DNA of 9,312 bases from the NCBI GenBank assembly GCA_900545935.1, contig URAP01000060.1, positions 1-9,312 of the forward strand. The letters run 5' to 3'. The first letter of the stretch is position 1; the number at the start of each line of letters is the position of its first letter. The DNA is from an uncultured Eubacteriales bacterium. GTDB lineage: Bacteria > Bacillota > Clostridia > Oscillospirales > CAG-272. Below are positions 1 through 5,935 of the stretch, one piece after another. Position numbers and translations under genes: made by a program. A model generated the notes under the pieces. The model saw only the letters and a list, made by a program, of their open reading frames with translations, did not search any database and was not told the DNA's origin.

Positions 1-59
1 CCCCCCCCCCCGAAATGGAAGTAGATTCCAATGATTGACCCGCCGACTCGGCGCGAAAC

Positions 60-270
60 GCGGGGTCGCGGGACGCGGGGATGCGCGGGGGAAACTTTTG
101 AAAAAGTTTCCCCCGCCCCCTTTCAAAACTTTAAAACTGAGAGGCTTTCTCGGGCAGAACGGCTGAGACGATTGCCGAGTAAAGGTTTCACCCGCCGCGC
201 ACCGACTAAGGCTCAGGAAGTTTTAAGGTTTCGCCCACCGCTGCGTACGGACTGAGCCGGCAGCAGATTA
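60..270 (-). repeat. Dispersed intergenic repeat, copy 1 (reverse orientation)
   Basis: Read on the minus strand, this stretch has the same order of blocks as the copies at 651-810 and 6207-6494. TAATCTGCT (262-270) comes first, then a GGGCGAAAC block, then AGTTTTAAAGTTTTGA, a G-run, and a palindrome (85-116). A GC-rich tail of imperfect GCG(N)CCCC units runs down to about 60. The similarity to the 6207 copy is patchy, so I infer an old, diverged repeat family. No gene is visible in bases 1-295. A short ORF at 31-255 has no recognisable content and runs through the repeat. Bases 1-11 are a run of C. By the layout of the other copies, the palindrome end (left side here) should face the 3' end of a gene, which would be a plus-strand gene ending left of this window. 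Confidence 0.6.
85..116. repeat. Perfect G/C-flanked palindrome of repeat copy 1
   Basis: The left arm GCGGGGGAAACTTTT (85-99) is exactly complementary to 102-116, with a two-base centre (GA; TC on the minus strand). The same design with a TC centre recurs at 751-784 and 6414-6437. It folds into a strong hairpin on either strand but is not followed by a U-tract, so it is not a textbook intrinsic terminator. It could be a mobile-element end, a 3'-end stabiliser or a protein-binding site. Confidence 0.75.
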
Positions 271-295
271 AAAGTGATAAGTGTAAAGATAAGCG

Positions 296-322
296 ACCGC
301 ATTATTCGAGAAATGATGCGGT
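296..322. repeat. 11-bp stem inverted repeat
   Basis: ACCGCATTATT (296-306) pairs with AATGATGCGGT (312-322), with one G-T wobble and the loop CGAGA. It lies 3 bases before the first of two related 38-bp palindromes. There is no adjacent T-run in either direction, so a terminator role is unlikely. Its function is unknown. Confidence 0.55.
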
Positions 323-325
323 TAT

Positions 326-363
326 ACTTGAAACTTGGGTGCAAATGCACCTAAGTTTCAAGT
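326..363. promoter_or_regulatory. 38-bp palindrome, upstream copy (possible operator)
   Basis: ACTTGAAACTTGGGTGC (326-342) pairs with the mirrored arm 347-363 over 17 positions (one G-T), leaving an AAAT centre. It ends 6 bases before the -35 hexamer of the promoter at 370-398. An equally long, related palindrome lies at 401-438; the two are identical at 28 of 38 positions. Because this copy is upstream of the promoter it would not be in that transcript, which favours a DNA-level role such as an operator for a dimeric regulator. A pair of hairpin ends from a small IS200/IS605-derived element is an alternative. Confidence 0.55.
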
Positions 364-369
364 AAACGC

Positions 370-398
370 TTGATATTTTGCAAAAACAGCGGTATACT
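370..398 (+). promoter_or_regulatory. Sigma-70 (sigma-A) type promoter
   Basis: TTGATA (370-375) and TATACT (393-398) are separated by exactly 17 bases, and each differs from consensus at one position. Transcription would start near 405, inside the first arm of the second 38-bp palindrome. It reads rightward, opposite to all the large genes here. A strong ribosome binding site and start codon follow about 45 bases downstream, which supports a real transcription unit. Confidence 0.7.
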
Positions 399-400
399 AT

Positions 401-438
401 ACTTAAAAGTCAGGGGAAAATACCCGTAAGTTTTAAGT
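401..438. promoter_or_regulatory. 38-bp palindrome, downstream copy at the transcription start
   Basis: ACTTAAAA (401-408) pairs with TTTTAAGT (431-438), and GGG (414-416) pairs with CCC (423-425); the middle has a few mismatches. It aligns without gaps to the palindrome at 326-363, start to start 75 bases. Two pairs change on both sides while staying complementary (pair 5/34 is G-C in one and A-T in the other; pair 15/24 is T-A and G-C), and pair 12/27 changes from G-T to A-T. It overlaps the expected transcript start, a normal place for a repressor operator, and would also form a 5' hairpin in the RNA. Confidence 0.55.
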
Positions 439-453
439 GAGCGGAGGGTTACA

Positions 454-477
454 ATGCAGAACATTATTGCTAAATGA
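454..477 (+). CDS. Putative 7-residue leader peptide ORF
   Basis: A GGAGGG Shine-Dalgarno (443-448) lies 5 bases before ATG, and the reading frame MQNIIAK stops at TGA. It sits about 50 bases downstream of the promoter at 370-398. The stop overlaps the start of a 22-codon frame as ATGA, a usual arrangement for translational coupling. It is far too short for homology, so the only evidence is the promoter, the ribosome binding site and the overlap. Possible roles are a leader peptide, a ribosome entry platform for the next frame, or the decayed start of a lost gene. Confidence 0.35.
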   Translation: MQNIIAK

Positions 478-542
478 AAAATCCCTTGAACTGTAAACTA
501 AATAAAACGAAAAACGGAGCTGTTAAAAAACGAGTTTTTTAA
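474..542 (+). CDS. Putative 22-residue basic peptide ORF
   Basis: The start codon overlaps the stop of the preceding 7-codon frame. The peptide begins MKNPLNCKLN and ends VKKRVF. It holds seven lysines and one arginine with no acidic residue, and has no hydrophobic segment long enough to cross a membrane. The last codons and the TAA stop lie inside the terminator-like hairpin at 512-553, so the final eight or so residues are dictated by a stem-loop. The DNA is A-rich, unlike the GC-rich genes to the right. I do not recognise it. It may be a real small protein, or a chance frame in a small RNA. Confidence 0.25.
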   Translation: MKNPLNCKLNKTKNGAVKKRVF

Positions 543-553
543 CAGCTCCGTTT
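512..553. terminator. Bidirectional intrinsic terminator-like hairpin
   Basis: AAACGGAGCTGTTAAAAAAC (512-531) is fully complementary to 534-553 around a GA centre, giving a 20-bp stem. On the plus strand the tail is TTTGATT. On the minus strand the tail is richer in T (GTTTTTCGTTTTATTT), which fits termination of leftward transcripts such as the Hpt operon. It would close the small rightward unit starting near 405 as well. The stem joins a GC-rich outer part to an A6/T6 inner part. Confidence 0.7.
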
Positions 554-650
554 GATTCAGGTGGATGTTAAAACGCCCACTCCGAGCATTTTTGATTCTT
601 ACCGCCTCGGTCGTACAGCGGCGCGGGGCGGCTTTTCTTCCGATGTCGCT

Positions 651-810
651 TCCGTCGGCGCGGCAACGGTCGTCAAAACCTATTTCCGCTGCCGTCTCGG
701 TCCGCACGCCTTAAAAAAATCCCCTCAGTTTTAAAGCTTTGGTAGGGGGCGTGGGGGGAGACTTTCTCGAAAGTCTCCCCCCACACGTCCGCCTTCTCCC
801 GCGTTCCCGC
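651..810 (+). repeat. Dispersed intergenic repeat, copy 2
   Basis: From GTCGGCG (654-660) this copy follows the copy at 6207: AAAC, TTTCCGCTGC, TCGGT and CCCC come in the same order. It then reaches TTTTAAAGCTTTGGTAGGGGGCG and the palindrome at 751-784, and ends in a GC-rich tail with GCGTTCCCGC. The tail ends directly at the stop codon of the Hpt gene (811-813), so the palindrome lies 26 bases past that gene's end. Bases 554-650 between the terminator and this repeat show nothing I can name. Confidence 0.55.
751..784. repeat. Perfect 16-bp-arm palindrome of repeat copy 2
   Basis: GTGGGGGGAGACTTTC (751-766) is exactly complementary to 769-784 around a TC centre. It is the longest perfect arm of the three related palindromes. 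It lies just downstream of the Hpt gene on the minus strand and would form a very stable 3' hairpin in that mRNA. No immediate U-tract follows on the minus strand; a T7 run appears only about 35 bases further on. Confidence 0.8.
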
Positions 811-1155
811 TTACAGCTCTGCGATAAGTCCGACAAGCTCCTCATATTTTTCTCTGACTCCGGGCAGCGACGTCTTAGCCTCCTCGAGCTTGCCCGTGCG
901 CAGCTCCTCGGTAAGCGCCGCATCGACCTTATACAGCGACTCAAAGCCGAGATTCAGGCACAACCCCTTGAGTGTATGTGCGGCGCGGAACGCCGTTTCC
1001 GCATCTCCCTGAGCCATCGCCTCACACAGCTGAGTATAGCTTGTATCGGCGGGAAATTTCCGTGCAAACCGGACGACAAGCTCCTCCGTTCCGAGTCTGT
1101 CCAGCACGCTTGCGGCGTCTCCGCCTATTTTTGTATAAAATTCCCGAACCTGCAT
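811..1155 (-). CDS. Stand-alone histidine phosphotransfer (Hpt) domain protein
   Basis: This 114-residue cytoplasmic protein consists of one Hpt domain. The signature AAHTLKGLCLNLG gives the phospho-accepting His60 with Lys63 and Gly64 at the expected spacing. Hpt proteins form a helical bundle and carry phosphoryl groups between receiver domains and hybrid kinases. I chose the ATG at 1155 because AAAGGTGA lies just before it and the protein then begins at the domain; the frame is open to an ATG at 1239, but the extra 28 residues look untranslated. The gene lies 195 bases after the GGDEF/REC/HD-GYP gene on the same strand. That protein's receiver domain is the obvious partner, which is inference from position. 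No histidine kinase is visible in the window. The 195-base gap holds no clear promoter or terminator, so cotranscription is likely. Confidence 0.88.
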   Translation of the reverse strand: MQVREFYTKIGGDAASVLDRLGTEELVVRFARKFPADTSYTQLCEAMAQGDAETAFRAAHTLKGLCLNLGFESLYKVDAALTEELRTGKLEEAKTSLPGVREKYEELVGLIAEL

Positions 1156-1350
1156 TTCTTCACCTTTCCCGACCGCATGGTCGCTGCGCGGGACTGTCCG
1201 CCCGCCGTTTTCCGTATTCTTTCCGAATCGGCTGTGCACCGATCTGTCTGTCGGTTTCCTATGATGTTCATATTCTTCTATTCGCGCCGGAGCCCGGCAT
1301 TGCCGGTGACCCTTGTGCCGAAAACACAGCCGACTGCGCTGCCTCTGCGC

Positions 1351-3666
1351 TTATTGCGCTTCTCTTAGGCAGCCCTCGATATCACGCAGGCAGTCGAGCA
1401 GCAAAGGATTAAAGACCCCGCACTCGCCGCTGCATATCCGGCGTATCGCCTCATCATGCGTGAGTCCGTCTCTGTACGGGCGCGCACTGATCAGTGCATC
1501 GTATGTATCCGCAAGCGATACCACCTGCGCGGAGATAGGTATCTGCTCGCCGACCAAGCCGTCCGGATAACCGCCGCCGTCGTAGCGCTCGTGGTGACTG
1601 CGGCAGACCTGCGCCGCTATTCTGACAAGCTCCTCATCGCGGAAGCGCTCAAGCGAATTAAGTATCTGCTCACCGAGCACGGTATGCGTCTGCATTATCC
1701 GGCGCTCCTCCGGAGTCAGTCTGCCGTGCTTTCCGAGTATATCCTCGCTGATGCCGATCTTTCCGATATCGTGCAGAGACGATGCAAGGGTTATGGTCCT
1801 GCGCTCCTCCCAGGTGAGATGATATTTGTTTGTACGCTTTACAAGACTGGTGAGCAGCAGCTCGGTTATTTTGGATACATTTTCTACATGCCATTCGTCC
1901 TCGCCGTTTCGAAACTCGACAATATGGCGTAGTATGTCAACGATCATCTTGTCGCGGCGCTCGCGATTTTTCATCTGCGTTGAGAGCAATTCGGTCAGGC
2001 GCCGCTGCTTCATATTCATCTTGATGATGTTATTCACACGTCGACAGATGACGCGTGAATCAAACGGTCGGCTGATATAGTCGGAGATGCCGAGCTCATA
2101 GGCACGGTTCATCACATCATCCGAATGCTCGCTCGATATCATTATTACCGGAATATCCGAAATTGTGCCGCTGCGGTTCATGTACTCAAGAACATCGAAG
2201 CCGCTGCACCCCGGCATTATAATATCGAGCAGCATAAGCGATATACCGGTGCCGTACTCATGCAGCATATCAAGGCACTCCTTACCTCCTCTCGCGGTCA
2301 GAATGCTGTAATCGCCGCCGAGTATTGAGGACAGCATATCGCGGTTAAGCTCCGAGTCATCGACTATAAGCACCTGCTGATGACGACGCTCGTATTCCGA
2401 ACGTGTGCCGTGCTCCTCATCTGTCTCGCTCGTGACCGCTATACCCTTGTGCCTTTTGGCAATGTACATGTAGCGGTCCGCGCGGACAAGCGCCTCCTCA
2501 AGCGGCTCGTTCTGCGCGAGCGTTCCGCCCATGCTTATCGACAGCTCGATACTCGGATATTCATCGAGGCGCAGCTGTCTGACTTTCTCGCATATCTGAT
2601 CGAGACGGGAGGTGAGCAGCGATCGGTCGAGCACCGTGGGCAGCAGGAGCACAAATTCATCACCGCCGTAGCGTATCATCCTCTCGCCCTCATGCAGACA
2701 GGCGCGCACCGCGCCCGAAACGCAGGAAAGCACCGCATCACCCGCTGCGTGACCGTAGATATCGTTGCATAGCTTAAAGTCGTCAAGGTCGAAGATGGCG
2801 ACGCCGCCGTCGCAGCGTGCCTGTTTCAGCTGCTCCTCATAGTGCTTGCGATTGTATGCGCCGGTCAGACTGTCGCGAAAAGAGACTTTTTCGTAATATT
2901 TCAGCTGCAGCTTGTATTCGCTGACGATATCGCTGACATCGAAGCGCGCAAGCGCAAGAATGGAACGGTCGTCTCCGATGTAGGAATATATCAGCTTTTT
3001 GTACGATACGGCGCCGTATTCGTCATGCAGTGAAACGCACAGCGTATACCTATCCGTTTTTGCGAGCTGCTCCACGACGTAACCGAGCCGCAGCTTTCGC
3101 GCGATCTCCTCCGCCTCGCTGTCAGCGATGCAGTCACGGACAAAAAGGTCAACGCGGCGGTCATAATTGCCGTCGTCGGCGGCAGGGTGCAGGTCGATGC
3201 CGTTGATGTGGGTCATGTATCTGCCGCTCTCTGTGTCGATAAGGAGCAGATCTTCGAGTATGCTGTCCATCACCCGCTTAAGCGAGGAATTGAGAACCTC
3301 GGTGAAGATATTGCGGCAGGAGACGAGTACATTCCGCATACCCTGTCGCTGCAGGATGACCTCATACCACGCCGTTTCGCCTGATTTTGTCCTTACCTTA
3401 TGCTCAAATGCGCGGCAGCATTCCTCCCCCTCGCAGAAGCAGCGCAGCGACTCGCGGCTGAGATTGCCGCTCGCCTGATGAACATCCGCCGCGAACACGT
3501 AGCTTGAGGTATAGTGCTCGATTATCCGCTCGGTATCAAACCAGTTGTTTGCGTACTCGGGGCGATTTGAATCATAGTAGAGAAAAACCTTGTCCTTTTC
3601 ATAGTCGTACTTGAATATCGCGTCGCAGTAGAATTTCAGTGATCGGACGATCTCGTTATTCTCCAT
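1351..3666 (-). CDS. PAS-like/GGDEF/REC/HD-GYP c-di-GMP synthase and phosphodiesterase
   Basis: A 771-residue soluble protein with no membrane segments. Two N-terminal regions (about 10-125 and 130-250) resemble PAS sensor folds, the second ending in a helical linker. The GGDEF domain (about 262-415) has FDLDDFKLCND, GHAAGD and an intact GGDEF (334-338), as in an active diguanylate cyclase. The RxxD inhibitory site is replaced by HxxE (325-328), so product inhibition through it is unlikely. A receiver domain follows (about 431-550): Asp436/437, acceptor Asp481 in LLDIIMP, Ser511, but Arg533 where Lys is normal. The HD-GYP domain (about 575-765) keeps His593, HD 632-633, His661, HHE 691-693 and DGGGYP, as in an active c-di-GMP phosphodiesterase. 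The start is fixed by GGGAGG, placed inside the last codons of the upstream gene 3 bases away, so the two are cotranscribed and probably translationally coupled. Both activities in one chain suggest signal-dependent switching. Confidence 0.93.
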   Translation of the reverse strand: MENNEIVRSLKFYCDAIFKYDYEKDKVFLYYDSNRPEYANNWFDTERIIEHYTSSYVFAADVHQASGNLSRESLRCFCEGEECCRAFEHKVRTKSGETAWYEVILQRQGMRNVLVSCRNIFTEVLNSSLKRVMDSILEDLLLIDTESGRYMTHINGIDLHPAADDGNYDRRVDLFVRDCIADSEAEEIARKLRLGYVVEQLAKTDRYTLCVSLHDEYGAVSYKKLIYSYIGDDRSILALARFDVSDIVSEYKLQLKYYEKVSFRDSLTGAYNRKHYEEQLKQARCDGGVAIFDLDDFKLCNDIYGHAAGDAVLSCVSGAVRACLHEGERMIRYGGDEFVLLLPTVLDRSLLTSRLDQICEKVRQLRLDEYPSIELSISMGGTLAQNEPLEEALVRADRYMYIAKRHKGIAVTSETDEEHGTRSEYERRHQQVLIVDDSELNRDMLSSILGGDYSILTARGGKECLDMLHEYGTGISLMLLDIIMPGCSGFDVLEYMNRSGTISDIPVIMISSEHSDDVMNRAYELGISDYISRPFDSRVICRRVNNIIKMNMKQRRLTELLSTQMKNRERRDKMIVDILRHIVEFRNGEDEWHVENVSKITELLLTSLVKRTNKYHLTWEERRTITLASSLHDIGKIGISEDILGKHGRLTPEERRIMQTHTVLGEQILNSLERFRDEELVRIAAQVCRSHHERYDGGGYPDGLVGEQIPISAQVVSLADTYDALISARPYRDGLTHDEAIRRICSGECGVFNPLLLDCLRDIEGCLREAQ

Positions 3667-3669
3667 TGC

Positions 3670-4857
3670 TTACCTCCCATCGGATGTTATCTCGCGCACG
3701 GCTTCATAGGTCCTTCGGCAGTTGTTTCTATCGCGCAGCGGGAAGAAGAGCTCGGCGCGCTGCTTATATTCCTCGTCCGGCATCATGCCGCTCCCTATGC
3801 AGCCGCGCAGCGCCGAGAGCAGCTGTGCTTCATCGGTGCACACGGGGCCGAAGCCGTCGCGACGGCAATCAAAGTAACCCGCCCTATAATGCATTGAGCG
3901 GAATTCCTCCTCGTCAAACTGATAGTATATTATCGGTTTTCCGAGGTAAGCGACATCGAAAAATACGCTCGAGTAGTCGGTTATCAGCAGCGCACAGTCG
4001 CGCAGCAGCTGCTGAACATCGTGGCTGCCGGCATCGGCGATCGTAATACGGTCGGAGCCCGCGCGGAAGCAGTCGATATACCGCTGCATCTCGATATGCG
4101 GATAGAAAACAAGGCGTGTGTCGCTCTCCTCGAGCAGCCGCGCAAGCTCGGGACTTGCGAGCAGCGAGCGGAAGCTGCGGCAGTACTCGGTATCGTAAAA
4201 CGCATCTCCCGACGGGTATCCGGAGCCGCGCCATGTCGGCATCAGCAGTATCATGCGCTCTCCGCTGCCGGGTTCTTGGAGGCTGTCGTAGCGGCAGAGC
4301 CCGAGATAACGAACGACCCCCTCGGGAAAGCCGAAGGTCGAGCGAACATGGTCGTATTCCGGCTTTGCCCCGCAGACAAAAAGGTCGATATACAGACTGC
4401 CGTAATGCAGCCAGTCCATGGCGTTGTTGATAATACCGTGCTTGAGATAGACCTGACGTCCCCGCGCGTGCAGACCGTGCTGCGCAAGACGGAAATATAT
4501 TACCTTGTCAGGCGCGGCGGGCTGAACGTGCGTAGATATCAGCGCGTCGGCGGCATAATACATAATATAGTGGCGCGGGCTGCGGTAGTTCACCGCACCG
4601 CCGAGCTTGTCTATCAGCGGGCGGTCGGGACTGCCCGGAGTAATGACATAGCGAGCGTTGACCTCGGGATGCTCGGATACAAGATAGGAATAGAAGCGAT
4701 AGCCGTTGTCCCGCGCGTCCGTACCGCGCTCGGATATCAGCCACAGCCCGCGCAGGCTCGGACAGATATGCCTGCCTATCGCTCCGAGCGGACGGAATAT
4801 CAGCATAAACAGCAGCTCGCGGAGATAGCTCGGAATTTTTTTCAGCTTTGATGTCAT
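3670..4857 (-). CDS. CDP-glycerol glycerophosphotransferase family protein (TagB/TagF-like)
   Basis: A 395-residue enzyme of the family that moves glycerol- or ribitol-phosphate from a CDP-linked donor onto a wall teichoic acid primer or a similar surface glycan at the inner membrane face. Recognisable motifs are LKHG with His140, MPTWRG (about 206-211), YPH with His254, and the hallmark ITDYSSVFFDVAYLGKPII (about 292-310). The N-terminus has a basic, hydrophobic stretch (LRELLFMLIF) suited to membrane association. The length suits a TagB-type primase or a short polymerase core, but sequence alone does not tell which, or which polyol is used. The ATG at 4857 is chosen because AAGGAG lies 7 bases before it; an in-frame GTG at 4884 has no such site. 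The stop is 3 bases from the downstream c-di-GMP gene. Confidence 0.9.
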   Translation of the reverse strand: MTSKLKKIPSYLRELLFMLIFRPLGAIGRHICPSLRGLWLISERGTDARDNGYRFYSYLVSEHPEVNARYVITPGSPDRPLIDKLGGAVNYRSPRHYIMYYAADALISTHVQPAAPDKVIYFRLAQHGLHARGRQVYLKHGIINNAMDWLHYGSLYIDLFVCGAKPEYDHVRSTFGFPEGVVRYLGLCRYDSLQEPGSGERMILLMPTWRGSGYPSGDAFYDTEYCRSFRSLLASPELARLLEESDTRLVFYPHIEMQRYIDCFRAGSDRITIADAGSHDVQQLLRDCALLITDYSSVFFDVAYLGKPIIYYQFDEEEFRSMHYRAGYFDCRRDGFGPVCTDEAQLLSALRGCIGSGMMPDEEYKQRAELFFPLRDRNNCRRTYEAVREITSDGR

Positions 4858-4890
4858 TTCAGATCTCCTTAGCTTCGGAAGCACTCTCGG

Positions 4891-4944
4891 TAATTAGGGT
4901 TTGGTTTTGAATTTAGAGTTTGGAAATTGAGATTCGGGATTCGG
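4891..4944. repeat. Low-complexity purine/pyrimidine-skewed tract in 5' leader
   Basis: The plus strand is almost free of C here and reads as irregular units such as TAGGGTTTGG, GAATTTAGAGTTTGG and GATTCGGGATTCGG. On the minus strand this is a C/A-rich stretch almost without G, some 35-85 bases before the start of the TagB/TagF-like gene. It is therefore likely part of that gene's untranslated leader, or the DNA just upstream of it. The repeat is degenerate and no function can be assigned. The rest of the gap to 5092 has only a 6-bp stem GGCGCG/CGCGCC (4994-5009) without a T-run. Confidence 0.35.
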
Positions 4945-5092
4945 TATTACAGTAACACGGTTCGGAGCTTGAATGCCGTCAATACCCGCATTCGGCGCGA
5001 GTCCGCGCCCGACGGTGAGCATTCATCTATACGGCGCAATATTTACGCACGAGCCGAATATGCACACAGAATCGCCCGCAGCAACGGCGGCA

Positions 5093-5911
5093 TTATCCGG
5101 AGCCCTTTCGCCCGCGCAGCCGACAGCGCAGATGCCGCATTACCCCCGAAAAGCCGTACCGCTGTAACGCGATAATATGCCTGCGGCGGCGATACCAGCG
5201 GCAGAAGCGCTCGTTCGCCTCCTCCGCGCCGTACTTCTTGAGCAGCCTGCGGCGCTTGTTGCGCATCATCCGGTCGCCGAGCGCGTGCCATGATGCGTGA
5301 TGGTGATGTATAGAGTAGGTTTGCTCGGTCAGGTGGGTAAGCTCATCGGTCTCAAAGTCCTTTGGATTGAAATATTCGACAGGATAGATCGTGACCTCGC
5401 CGAGCTGCTGAACAGTATCCTCCGCCCGCAGTCCGAGCGCAGAAAACACCGCGCCGTCGGTCACAACGCAGGTCTGCGCAAGCACCCTGCCGTCCGCGCC
5501 GTAGTACGCGCGGCTCTCGTAGCCCGCCATCAGCCGCCTCAGGAGCTCCGCGCCCGCCTCCGCACCGAAGCCGAGTCCGGTCGCGACCTCGCCGGCGCGC
5601 TGCATGCCGAAGTACACCTTATTTTCAAGCAGCGGATCGAGCGGTCTGAGCAGCTCAACATCGGTGTCGAGATATATTCCGCCTTGCTCATAGACTATCT
5701 TCAGCCGCGCATAGTCGGTGACATATGCCCATCGGCGGTCGCGGTACGCGTCGGCAGTGTAGCGGATGCAGTCAACATCGAAATTTTTCTCGTTCCACTC
5801 GATTATTTCGTAGTCCGGGCAGAATTGCCGCCAGCTCGCAATGCATTCACGCACCTCGGACGACAGCGAATTGCCGCCGAACCAGCAATAGTGAATTTTT
5901 TTAGGTATCAT
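5093..5911 (-). CDS. DXD-motif sugar transferase (GT32/OCH1-like, capsule type)
   Basis: A 272-residue glycosyltransferase of the family with a DXD sugar-binding region. It opens with the typical MIPKKIHYCWFGG and carries the core ASDY-type block as YVTDYARLKIVYEQGGIYLDTDVEL (64-88), in which Asp82-Thr-Asp84 is the metal/nucleotide-sugar site. The family motif SIHH-x-SW appears as SIHHHHASW (200-208). Such enzymes add a sugar from a nucleotide donor to a capsule or other surface glycan. The C-terminal 60 residues are rich in Arg and Lys and may bind the membrane surface. The start follows AAAGAGG, about 9 bases away. It is followed by the TagB/TagF-like gene after 235 bases. The sugar and acceptor cannot be read from sequence. 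Confidence 0.88.
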   Translation of the reverse strand: MIPKKIHYCWFGGNSLSSEVRECIASWRQFCPDYEIIEWNEKNFDVDCIRYTADAYRDRRWAYVTDYARLKIVYEQGGIYLDTDVELLRPLDPLLENKVYFGMQRAGEVATGLGFGAEAGAELLRRLMAGYESRAYYGADGRVLAQTCVVTDGAVFSALGLRAEDTVQQLGEVTIYPVEYFNPKDFETDELTHLTEQTYSIHHHHASWHALGDRMMRNKRRRLLKKYGAEEANERFCRWYRRRRHIIALQRYGFSGVMRHLRCRLRGRKGSG

Positions 5912-5935
5912 AGATCATTGCCTCTTTGAAGGTCG

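Noticed and set aside
498..707. 69-residue minus-strand ORF
   Set aside because: It runs through the terminator-like hairpin at 512-553 and into the repeat, and has no ribosome binding site or recognisable content.
1..810. CRISPR array or tRNA/rRNA in the gene-poor left end
   Set aside because: The repeats are few, diverged and not regularly spaced with unique spacers; no cloverleaf or conserved rRNA block was seen.
739..1368. 209-residue plus-strand ORF opposite the Hpt gene
   Set aside because: It is antisense to a clear Hpt domain, has no recognisable domain and lacks a convincing ribosome binding site. Long antisense frames are expected in GC-rich genes.
4021..4851. 276-residue plus-strand ORF
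   Set aside because: It lies fully antisense to the TagB/TagF-like gene, whose motifs are unmistakable; the protein shows no family signature.
4946..4982. Possible promoter for the TagB/TagF-like gene (TTGACG and TGTAAT on the minus strand)
   Set aside because: The two hexamers are good individually but lie 25 bases apart, too far for a sigma-70 promoter.
5297..5929. 210-residue plus-strand ORF
   Set aside because: Antisense shadow of the DXD sugar transferase; no domain visible.
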